Source: an uncultured Mollicutes bacterium (GTDB lineage: Bacteria; Bacillota_I; Bacilli_A; Acholeplasmatales; Anaeroplasmataceae). From it: 13,087 nucleotides of DNA. Shown in pieces: positions 1 through 5,997 of this stretch. The stretch's first letter is position 1. Every line of letters starts with the position of its first letter. The notes below the pieces were generated by a model. The model worked only from the letters and a program-made list of their open reading frames with translations. It was not told where the DNA came from and did not search any database. The position numbers and the translations under genes were made by a program. The stretch spans positions 1 to 13,087 of the forward strand of contig URFB01000012.1 of assembly GCA_900547045.1 (NCBI GenBank), read 5' to 3'.

Positions 1-263
1 TAGGCTTTGTAATAGGTGCGTTATTTTATGCTAAATTAATTAATAAGTTTATTAGTATTTTAGGTGCTAAAGTAAATTATTTATTTTTAGGATTATCACT
101 TGGTTCTTTTATTTCAATATTTATTAATTATGATATGGTCTTGATTTATAAGGATTGGTATTATAACGGTATTAAATTTTTCGATCTATTACTGGGGGTA
201 AGTCTTTTTATTGTAGGCTTTATGGCAGGCTATAGATTATATTTAAGAGAAAAAAATAAATAA
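1..263 (+). CDS. DUF368 (PopT-like) membrane protein, C-terminal fragment
   Basis: The 5' end lies outside the window; the frame is open from base 3 to a TAA at 261-263, giving the last 86 residues. The fragment is very hydrophobic, with three likely membrane segments at about residues 1-20, 26-41 and 61-80, then a short basic tail ending REKNK. The order of a Gly-rich helix with IGALF, a second helix with GLSLGS and a last helix with GFMAG resembles the C-terminus of DUF368 proteins. Some members of that family have been identified as undecaprenyl-phosphate translocases (PopT), which recycle the lipid carrier of wall synthesis. The family call rests on a short membrane fragment recalled from memory, so it is moderate; another polytopic membrane protein is possible. 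No terminator is visible between it and the next gene, so some readthrough may occur. Confidence 0.55.
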   Translation, partial: GFVIGALFYAKLINKFISILGAKVNYLFLGLSLGSFISIFINYDMVLIYKDWYYNGIKFFDLLLGVSLFIVGFMAGYRLYLREKNK

Positions 264-278
264 AATATTTCATTTCGC

Positions 279-307
279 TTGAAGTTAATTCATATTTGAC
301 TTATAAT
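279..307 (+). promoter_or_regulatory. Sigma-A type promoter of the PHP phosphoesterase gene
   Basis: TTGAAG at 279-284 and a perfect TATAAT at 302-307 are separated by 17 bp. Transcription would start near 314, followed by an AAAGGA ribosome binding site at 325-330, nine bases before the ATG at 340. A second TTGACT at 296-301 abuts the -10 box and cannot be its -35 box. Confidence 0.7.
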
Positions 308-339
308 ATAAAATCCCAACTAGTAAAGGATTTGATAAA

Positions 340-1170
340 ATGGGTCATTTAAAAAATAATTATCATACACATAATCGCCTATGTAATCATGCTCAAGGTG
401 GCGCTCTTGATTATGTAAAAAAAGCCGTAAGCTTAGGCATGGAAGAAATTGGACTATCTGATCATGGACCTATTCCTTGTCACTTCATGAGCAAAGAGGA
501 ATTTATTTCTAATTTATGCTACCGCAATATGAGCTTAGATGAGTTTTATAATATATATTTGCCAGAGGTAAATGAAGCTAAACTTAAATATCAAGGAGAT
601 ATTAAGGTTTTAAAAGCTCTTGAGGTTGAATATATTCCTGGTGAAGAGGAATTTTATGCTAGCCTAAAGGAGCATCTAGATTATCTTAATTTAGGTGTGC
701 ATTATTTTAAGGATTCTAAGGGAAATATCATTAATTCCTATAGCCAAATAAACTATACAAATGTATTAGAATATGCTAAGACAGCTTGTATGGGTATGAA
801 AACTGGTCTATTTAAAACGTTAGTTCATCCAGATTTATTTATGTTTAATTATAAGAATATCAATGGTGAAAGAAGATTTGATGAAAATGCGATTAAGGCT
901 TCAAAAATGATTCTTGATTGTGCTCTTGAAACGGGAACATATATTGAGGTTAATGTTAATGGACTTGCTAATTCCTTAAAATATCATTCAGACGAATGGT
1001 TATATCCTTATGATGAATTTTGGTCTCTTGCAAGCCAATATAAGGGCCTACATATTATTATTGGTGTAGATGCTCATAATCCAGATTCCTTAGATAGTGA
1101 GGCTATCGATATGGTTAAGGATTTTACGAAGCGAATGGGTCTTAAAATTGAAGACAAAATTATTTTCTAA
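340..1170 (+). CDS. PHP-domain phosphoesterase, histidinol-phosphatase (HisK/HisJ) family
   Basis: This 276-residue protein has the full metal-binding set of a PHP-fold phosphatase. His9 and His11 lie in a YHTHNR motif, His17 follows, and the other likely ligands are Asp41-His42 (SDHGP), Glu95/Glu97 (ALEVEY), His121 (GVHYF), His163 (HPDLF) and Asp244/His246 (GVDAHNPD). Motifs and length fit the histidinol-phosphatase family, which uses a trinuclear metal centre to hydrolyse histidinol phosphate in the eighth step of histidine synthesis. No other his gene is in the window, and such stand-alone members may act on other phosphate esters, so the substrate is not settled. It should be cytoplasmic, since no signal peptide is seen. 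The ATG at 340 has AAAGGA nine bases upstream. The gene is a single transcription unit between a promoter at 279-307 and a terminator at 1171-1196. Confidence 0.88.
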   Translation: MGHLKNNYHTHNRLCNHAQGGALDYVKKAVSLGMEEIGLSDHGPIPCHFMSKEEFISNLCYRNMSLDEFYNIYLPEVNEAKLKYQGDIKVLKALEVEYIPGEEEFYASLKEHLDYLNLGVHYFKDSKGNIINSYSQINYTNVLEYAKTACMGMKTGLFKTLVHPDLFMFNYKNINGERRFDENAIKASKMILDCALETGTYIEVNVNGLANSLKYHSDEWLYPYDEFWSLASQYKGLHIIIGVDAHNPDSLDSEAIDMVKDFTKRMGLKIEDKIIF

Positions 1171-1196
1171 GGATTGCGATTTTGCAATCCTTTTGT
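1171..1196 (+). terminator. Rho-independent terminator after the PHP gene
   Basis: GGATTGC (1171-1177) pairs perfectly with GCAATCC (1184-1190) across a 6-nt loop, followed directly by TTTTGT. It begins at the base after the stop codon. It isolates the PHP gene from ptsI. Confidence 0.85.
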
Positions 1197-1205
1197 CTAA
1201 TTATA

Positions 1206-1219
1206 GACAAACGCTTTCA
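1206..1219 (+). promoter_or_regulatory. Possible CcpA cre-like operator upstream of ptsI
   Basis: The 14-mer GACAAACGCTTTCA matches the Bacillota catabolite-responsive element consensus TGNAANCGNWWNCA at every fixed position except the first two (GA instead of TG). The central CG and the right half-site are intact. It lies upstream of the inferred -10 box at 1245-1250, centred near -44 relative to the expected start, so CcpA could in principle activate rather than block. Whether this genome encodes CcpA cannot be seen here. Confidence 0.4.
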
Positions 1220-1241
1220 TAAACACTTTTTATAAAAAATA

Positions 1242-1250
1242 TGTTATAGT
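1242..1250 (+). promoter_or_regulatory. Extended -10 promoter of ptsI
   Basis: TGTTATAGT is an extended -10 element: TG, one base, then TATAGT at 1245-1250. There is no good -35 box 16-18 bp upstream, which fits an extended -10 promoter or one needing an activator. The ptsI ribosome binding site GGAG (1263-1266) follows, eight bases before the ATG at 1275. Confidence 0.5.
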
Positions 1251-1274
1251 AGCCTTATAAATGGAGTTGTTATA

Positions 1275-2792
1275 ATGGAAACCATCAAAATTGAAGCTAT
1301 CTCTGAAGGAATTGCTTATGGTCGCGCTTTAAATGTTAATGACGATTTTATTATTAAGCAGGGCCTATGTTCAAATACCGTTTTAGAAAAGCAGCTATTT
1401 AGAAAATCTGTTGATGAGGTTATTAAGGATCTTGAGGCCCTAAAGGGGGATGAGGTCTTTAAGGATGAGGAATTTTTAGATGTACATATTATGATATTAA
1501 AGGATCCGGTTTTATTTTCTGAGGTGGATTCATTAATAGAAGCTAAAAGATATTATGCTGAACGTGCCTTTGATACGGTTATAAATTCCTATATTGAAAA
1601 ATTTAATCATGCTAATTCACTTTATCTTCAGGAGCGAAATCTTGATTTTAAGGATATAAGAAGTAGAGTGCTTAAAAAGCTAAATCGACATTTCCTAAAG
1701 GAAATTGTTTCCGGCAAGCTTATTTTAGTTTGTGAGGAATTATATCCATCTCTGTTAATGGAATTTAAGGATAATGTAGCTGGTGTTATTTCTAAGCATG
1801 GTGGCCAAACTAGTCACGGGGCGATTTTATGTAAGGCTCGTGAGCTTCCTTATGTAATTTATGATGGAGTGATTAATGAGGGCACAAGTATAGTCATTGA
1901 TACAAGAACAAATAGCTTGATGCTTAATGTTGATAAGGATACCATTAAGGAATATCATGATTTAAAAAAAGAGCTTAAAAAGAAAAAGAGAATTTCGGAT
2001 TATTCTAAATATAAGCTGAAAATTATGGCTAATGTTTCAACTAACGATGATATTATAAGGGTTCTTGATTATAATATGTACGGAGTAGGTCTTTACCGTA
2101 CAGAATTCATTTTTATGAATTTAGATCATCCTATGTCCTATACTGACCAATTTACGGTATATTGTGATGCAGTAGATATGCTTAAGGGTAAATGTATTAC
2201 CTTTAGAACCTTTGATATTGGTGATGATAAGCAGCTTCCCTATTTGAAGGCTTCGCATAAGGGTGTTGATAATTATCGTAATAATAAGGAGCTATTCCAA
2301 AATCAGGTTTTAGCTATGATGAATGCGAATAAATATTCTAATATGAAGATTATGTTTCCGATGATTGAGACCATTGATGAATTTAAGTATTTAAGAGATT
2401 GGACGTTTAAGCTAAAAAGAGAGGCCTCAAATGATTCCTATGTTAAAATTGGTATGATGCTTGAGACTAAAAAGGCTTTGGAAAATATTTCGGATTTTAA
2501 GGATATTGATTTTATGTCAATTGGTACAAATGATTTAACTAGTGAGCTTTATCATTTGAATCGCAATGAAATTTTAAATTATGATGCTTATATTGATTCT
2601 TTAATTGAAAAATTAAAGGAGGTAGTCATTCATTGCCAAAGCTACAATATTGAGCTTTCAATTTGTGGTGAGCTTGCCGGAGTACCAGAGGTATTTAAGC
2701 GTTTATATGATATTGGTATAAGACAATTTAGTATTTCACCATCTAATGCTAAAGCTATTGATATGGCTATTAAAGAGTGTGTCAAGCAATAA
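1275..2792 (+). CDS. ptsI: PTS Enzyme I (PEP-protein phosphotransferase), divergent short form
   Basis: Enzyme I takes phosphate from phosphoenolpyruvate onto a histidine and passes it to HPr, starting the sugar phosphotransferase cascade in the cytoplasm. Recognisable parts are the N-terminal domain (1-220) with phospho-His181 in GGQTSH, a Lys-rich linker (about 230-245), and the C-terminal PEP-binding barrel. The barrel has Arg275 in GLYRTEF, Arg311 in RTFDIG, Glu397 in MMLETK, Asn419-Asp420 in GTNDL, Arg430, and Cys464 in ICGELAG. At 505 residues it is about 65 shorter than the usual 570-575. The NPFLGWRAIR motif, which carries a PEP-binding arginine (E. coli Arg358), is not recognisable: the matching stretch reads KGVDNYR at 329-335. 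GTNDLTQY reads GTNDLTSE. ptsH is not adjacent, and terminators on both sides make the gene monocistronic. Family assignment is firm; whether it is the main sugar-PTS enzyme or a specialised paralogue is open. Confidence 0.88.
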   Translation: METIKIEAISEGIAYGRALNVNDDFIIKQGLCSNTVLEKQLFRKSVDEVIKDLEALKGDEVFKDEEFLDVHIMILKDPVLFSEVDSLIEAKRYYAERAFDTVINSYIEKFNHANSLYLQERNLDFKDIRSRVLKKLNRHFLKEIVSGKLILVCEELYPSLLMEFKDNVAGVISKHGGQTSHGAILCKARELPYVIYDGVINEGTSIVIDTRTNSLMLNVDKDTIKEYHDLKKELKKKKRISDYSKYKLKIMANVSTNDDIIRVLDYNMYGVGLYRTEFIFMNLDHPMSYTDQFTVYCDAVDMLKGKCITFRTFDIGDDKQLPYLKASHKGVDNYRNNKELFQNQVLAMMNANKYSNMKIMFPMIETIDEFKYLRDWTFKLKREASNDSYVKIGMMLETKKALENISDFKDIDFMSIGTNDLTSELYHLNRNEILNYDAYIDSLIEKLKEVVIHCQSYNIELSICGELAGVPEVFKRLYDIGIRQFSISPSNAKAIDMAIKECVKQ

Positions 2793-2808
2793 ATTAGACT
2801 AATTTAGA

Positions 2809-2837
2809 GGAATGATTTTAAAAGTCATTCCTTTTTT
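2809..2837 (+). terminator. Rho-independent terminator after ptsI
   Basis: GGAATGA (2809-2815) pairs with TCATTCC (2825-2831), with further A-U and G-U pairs extending inward, followed by six T residues at 2832-2837. It starts 16 bases after the ptsI stop codon. Confidence 0.88.
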
Positions 2838-2861
2838 CGTGCATTTATTCTCTAAATAGGG

Positions 2862-2867
2862 TATAAT
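2862..2867 (+). promoter_or_regulatory. Promoter -10 box of the pectate lyase lipoprotein gene
   Basis: A perfect TATAAT lies 31 bases before the ATG. No convincing -35 box is present at the right distance (2839-2844 reads GTGCAT) and there is no extended TG, so the promoter is probably weak or activator-dependent. The site AGGAAG at 2887-2892 is the ribosome binding site, six bases before the ATG. Confidence 0.45.
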
Positions 2868-2898
2868 TAATCTACATAAAAAGAAAAGGAAGAAGAAA

Positions 2899-5325
2899 AT
2901 GAAAAAGAAAAGTAAAAAATTAATCGCAACATCCTTACTAGCAATTGGTCTAGTAGGAATTACTGGCTGTAGCTTTAATATAGGATCTCATACTACAGGC
3001 TCTAACAATATGTCAGAAACGTCTAGCTCAAGACCTGAGTCTAGTACAGTTGTAAAGCCAAGCACGCCAAGTCAAGCACCTACAGCACCAGGTACAACGG
3101 CTCCAACTACATCCAGTCCCGCTCCTAGTGTATCCTCACCTAGTACACCAGAGAAAATATATTATCGCATTAGCTTTGTAAATAATGGTCATGGTGAGTC
3201 TATTGGTGTAATTGATAATACTAAGGCCTTGCCTAGCAGCTTGCCAGAGCTTACGGAAAATGGCTATGTTTTTGATGGTTGGTATTTAGATGAGGCATTA
3301 ACTGTTAAAGCAGTAGCTGGCATGACTATCCTGGCTGATACTACGCTTTATGCTAAATGGAATAAAATTGAAGTCAAGGAAGAATATAGTGTTTTTTTTA
3401 ATACAAATGGGGGAAGCCAAGTTCCGAGTGTATCCTTAAAAAAGGGAGAGCTAGTTACAAGACCGGCTAATCCTTCTAAGGAGCACGCTATCTTTAAGGG
3501 ATGGTACCTAGATAATGAATATACTACTGAATTTGATTTTAACAGTCCCGTTGAATCAAACCTTGTTTTATACGCTCGCTTTGAGGATATGCTTAAGGTA
3601 ACATTTATCCTAAATAATGAAGAATATAAAACTACCTATATTGAGGCTAATACCGCTGTAGCTAAGCCAGCTGATCCTGATATTCCAGGCTATAGCTTTG
3701 AAGGCTGGTATGAATCATTGGATGATGGATCAGCCTTTGATTTTAATAATAGACTTATTTCTAATTTAACCCTTTATGCTAAGCTTAGTAAGAAGGCTGA
3801 GCTTAATGTTTCATATGAGGCTTATGAGGAGGGAATTAATTTAGAGTTTTCATCATCAAGCCTTGATGATACAAAAATCTATTATAAGGAGCTTAATGCA
3901 TCAAGCTATAATGAGCTTGATAAAAATCTAATTCGTTTTAAGGATGATATCATTACCGCTGATATTTTAGGTCTAAAGGCGGGAAGCTATGAGGTTTTAG
4001 TTGATGCATCTGGCATTCAAAAAAGAATTAATGTAGCAGTTAGTGCCTATGATAGAAGTGGCTACGCTCATTTTAATCAATCAGGAATTGGTGCCTATAA
4101 TGATGATGGTACATTAAAGGCGGGTACTAATGTTGTTTATGTAACTGAGGAAACTAAAAATACGGTTAGTTGCACAATTGCTAATAAAAAATATACCGGC
4201 TTAGTAGCAATCCTTAATGCACAAGCTAAATCAAAAGCTCCCCTTGATATTCGTATTATTGGTCAGGTTAGCGCTGATAGCTGGAAGGCTATAAGCTATA
4301 AAAAGGGTGCAGAAAACCTTAAGGCATCAGAGATTCTTGATCAAAACGGTAATTCGCTCCCTTTAAAATCCTTAACTGAAGATGAGATTATCAAGGGTGG
4401 ATATAATACGCTTGAGGGTAAATACAAGCAAATTAAGGGTATAACTAATAGTATTAAATATTCTAAGGATGAGTTTGATTCCTATTATAATATGATTGAT
4501 GTATCAGCTGCTCAAAATGTTACCATTGAAGGTGTAGGCTCTGACGCCTTATTATATCAATTTGGCTTTACCTGGAAGAAATGCTCAAGCATTGAGGTAA
4601 GAAACCTAACCTTCGATGATTATACAGAGGATGCTTGTAGCTTCGAGGGGGGCGATGATTCAACAACCCTTGAGGGCTTTACAACCGGTCATATTTGGAT
4701 TCATAATAATACCTTCAATGAAGGAAATAACAAATGGGATGTATGTCCTGAGCAGGATAAGCATGAGGGCGATGGCGCAACTGATTTTAAGAAGAATGCA
4801 TATATTACTGTTTCTTACAATCATTATTATAAAAATCATAAAACCGGTCTTGTAGGTGGTAGTGATTCTCATCATACTGCTTGCTTAACCTTTCATCACA
4901 ATTTTTATGATAATTGTACAAGCCGCCTTCCTCTTGGTCGTCAGGCTAATATGCATATGTATAACAATTATTATTACAAGTCTACGGGTACTAATATGTC
5001 AATTAGAGCCAATGGCTACGCCTTTGTGGAAAATTGCTACGTCGAGGGATGTAACAATCCTTTTGAAACTAAGGGTACGGGTGTAATTAAGCTTTACGGA
5101 ACAATTGTTGTTTCATCAAAGGGTGTAAACAATGCATATACTGCTAATACAAGAGATGAGTTAGTTAAAAATAGTAATTTATATAGTTCAAACTTTGATA
5201 CTGATTCTGATGTTTTCTATTATGATGCTACAAATAAAAAATCAAAGGTTTCATATTTAACTAGAGCTGAGCAAGCTAAGGAAGATTGCATTAGCAAGGC
5301 TGGTGCTCATAAATTTAATCATTAA
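2899..5325 (+). CDS. Surface lipoprotein with InlB B-repeats and a PL1-type pectate lyase domain
   Basis: This 808-residue protein starts with a lipoprotein signal peptide: Lys-rich N-region, hydrophobic core (8-20) and lipobox ITGC with Cys24 as the lipid anchor. A Ser/Thr/Pro-rich spacer (about 38-85) leads to three Listeria-Bacteroides (InlB B, Flg_new) repeats at about 88-155, 162-230 and 231-296, each with GWY and a closing LYA. Next come a beta-rich linker domain (300-385), a segment with DRSGYAHF and GAYNDDGTLK (385-415), and a right-handed beta-helix lyase domain (about 520-740). Pectate lyase family 1 features are HIWI at 598-601, Asp625 and Asp629 as likely calcium ligands, Lys648, and Arg676 and Arg681 in RLPLGR, with the five-residue spacing of the catalytic arginine pair. 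It probably cleaves polygalacturonate at the cell surface by beta-elimination. Exact substrate is inferred. It is transcribed alone. Confidence 0.87.
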   Translation: MKKKSKKLIATSLLAIGLVGITGCSFNIGSHTTGSNNMSETSSSRPESSTVVKPSTPSQAPTAPGTTAPTTSSPAPSVSSPSTPEKIYYRISFVNNGHGESIGVIDNTKALPSSLPELTENGYVFDGWYLDEALTVKAVAGMTILADTTLYAKWNKIEVKEEYSVFFNTNGGSQVPSVSLKKGELVTRPANPSKEHAIFKGWYLDNEYTTEFDFNSPVESNLVLYARFEDMLKVTFILNNEEYKTTYIEANTAVAKPADPDIPGYSFEGWYESLDDGSAFDFNNRLISNLTLYAKLSKKAELNVSYEAYEEGINLEFSSSSLDDTKIYYKELNASSYNELDKNLIRFKDDIITADILGLKAGSYEVLVDASGIQKRINVAVSAYDRSGYAHFNQSGIGAYNDDGTLKAGTNVVYVTEETKNTVSCTIANKKYTGLVAILNAQAKSKAPLDIRIIGQVSADSWKAISYKKGAENLKASEILDQNGNSLPLKSLTEDEIIKGGYNTLEGKYKQIKGITNSIKYSKDEFDSYYNMIDVSAAQNVTIEGVGSDALLYQFGFTWKKCSSIEVRNLTFDDYTEDACSFEGGDDSTTLEGFTTGHIWIHNNTFNEGNNKWDVCPEQDKHEGDGATDFKKNAYITVSYNHYYKNHKTGLVGGSDSHHTACLTFHHNFYDNCTSRLPLGRQANMHMYNNYYYKSTGTNMSIRANGYAFVENCYVEGCNNPFETKGTGVIKLYGTIVVSSKGVNNAYTANTRDELVKNSNLYSSNFDTDSDVFYYDATNKKSKVSYLTRAEQAKEDCISKAGAHKFNH

Positions 5326-5332
5326 TATTAAT

Positions 5333-5363
5333 AAAGAGGTTTAGCCTAAGGCTGACCTCTTTT
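5333..5363 (+). terminator. Rho-independent terminator after the pectate lyase gene
   Basis: AAAGAGG (5333-5339) pairs with CCTCTTT (5356-5362), continuing inward with AGCC/GGCT (5343-5346/5350-5353) past a one-base bulge, with loop TAA. The short run TTTT at 5360-5363 follows. It ends the lipoprotein unit and shields the S10 promoter from upstream readthrough. Confidence 0.8.
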
Positions 5364-5496
5364 AATATATAAGGAAATTAATATATATTAGATAAAATCA
5401 AATAAATATATTTAATAAAAATAGTCCTAAAGTATGAATAAATAGATGCTTAATAATAAAAATGTAAAAGAAATTAAAGAAAAAATAAAAAAAGTA
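5364..5496. other. A-rich non-coding spacer with a possible UP element
   Basis: With the promoter and leader that follow, this makes a gene-free stretch of over 300 bases (5326-5659). I find no credible gene here. The final part, about 5469-5494, is nearly pure A with a few T and G residues, directly upstream of the -35 box at 5497. That is where the alpha subunit of RNA polymerase binds an UP element at strongly expressed ribosomal promoters. The UP-element role is inferred from composition and position only. Confidence 0.5.
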
Positions 5497-5525
5497 TTGC
5501 AATCTAAAATAAGATATGATATACT
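5497..5525 (+). promoter_or_regulatory. Main promoter of the S10-spc operon
   Basis: TTGCAA (5497-5502), 17 bp, then TATACT (5520-5525) preceded by TGA, which makes an extended -10 (TGATATACT). This is the best promoter in the window and sits under an A-rich UP-like tract. Transcription would start near 5532, giving a leader of about 128 nt before rpsJ. Confidence 0.82.
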
Positions 5526-5531
5526 AGAAAA

Positions 5532-5659
5532 GGCCCGAAAAAGGGAAGGCTGTGAAGTGGAAGGTTGCCGATACACCGTTCAACGTTGTCATTCAGTGTA
5601 AAGGGTTTTTCCATGGAGCAAGTCTATACTTGGATTATAGGCGAAAGGAGTTAATTAAA
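5532..5659 (+). promoter_or_regulatory. Structured 5' leader RNA of the S10 operon, probable autoregulatory element
   Basis: Several helices can be drawn by eye: AGGCT (5547-5551) with AGTCT (5621-5625), GTGGAA (5557-5562) with TTCCAT (5609-5614), and TACAC (5572-5576) with GTGTA (5596-5600), nested in that order. Two alternative hairpins near the end reuse the same bases: CAAGT/ACTTG (5619-5623/5628-5632) and GTCTATA/TATAGGC (5622-5628/5636-5642). The second ends one base before the ribosome binding site AAAGGAG (5644-5650). In E. coli, protein L4 represses its operon by binding the S10 leader; a ribosomal protein sensor is the natural guess here, but the ligand is unknown. Similar leaders may exist before rpsJ in other Bacillota, though I could not search. 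The region is less A-rich than the spacer upstream, as expected of functional RNA. Confidence 0.6.
5644..5650 (+). promoter_or_regulatory. Ribosome binding site that fixes the rpsJ start
   Basis: AAAGGAG lies nine bases before the ATG at 5660. It rules out an upstream in-frame GTG at 5552, which would add 36 residues read from the leader RNA and has no properly spaced site of its own. Confidence 0.9.
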
Positions 5660-5968
5660 ATGGCAAAAGAAAAAATTAGAATTCGTTTAAAGTCTTATGA
5701 TCACAGATTATTAGATCAATCTGCTAAGAAGATCGTTGACAGTGTTAAGAAGACAGGTTCTGTAGTAAATGGACCTATTCCTCTTCCAACAGAAAAGGAA
5801 ATCTTCACTATCTTACGTTCTCCTCACGTTAACAAGGATTCACGTGAGCAATTTGAAAGAAGAACTCATAAGAGATTAATCGAAATTGTGGAACCAACTC
5901 CACAAACAATTGACGCTTTAATGCACATTGATCTACCTTCTGGTGTAGATATCGTATTAAAGAAGTAA
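5660..5968 (+). CDS. rpsJ: 30S ribosomal protein S10
   Basis: The 102-residue product is full length for S10. It starts MAKEKIRIRLKSYDHR and carries the family signatures GPIPLPT, DSREQFE, RTHKRLI and LPSGVDI. S10 sits in the head of the small subunit; in many bacteria it also joins the NusB antitermination complex, using the same fold. The reading frame stays open upstream to 5552, but the canonical N-terminus and the ribosome binding site at 5644-5650 place the start at 5660. It is the first gene of the S10-spc operon, behind a strong promoter and a structured leader, and is followed by rplC after 29 bases. Confidence 0.97.
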   Translation: MAKEKIRIRLKSYDHRLLDQSAKKIVDSVKKTGSVVNGPIPLPTEKEIFTILRSPHVNKDSREQFERRTHKRLIEIVEPTPQTIDALMHIDLPSGVDIVLKK

Positions 5969-5997
5969 TTAATTTTTAGAAAGAAAGGTGTAAACTC

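Noticed and set aside
340..1170. Assignment of the PHP protein to DNA polymerase X/III PHP domain or to CpsB/Wzb tyrosine phosphatases
   Set aside because: It is a stand-alone protein with the HPDLF and GVDAHNPD motif spacing of the histidinol-phosphatase family and no polymerase domain or capsule genes nearby.
4616..4875. Open frames on both strands within the pectate lyase gene
   Set aside because: They are out-of-frame shadows inside the conserved lyase domain, low in complexity (Ile/Met-rich), with no ribosome binding site.
5446..5601. Small open frame of 51 codons ending in a Cys-containing tail, a possible leader peptide
   Set aside because: It runs through the promoter at 5497-5525, so the main transcript would lack its start, and no ribosome binding site precedes its ATG. 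Its Lys/Asn-rich start simply reflects the A-rich spacer.
5552..5659. In-frame N-terminal extension of S10 from a GTG at 5552
   Set aside because: It would translate the structured leader, has no properly spaced ribosome binding site, and adds 36 residues ahead of a canonical S10 N-terminus that has a strong site of its own.
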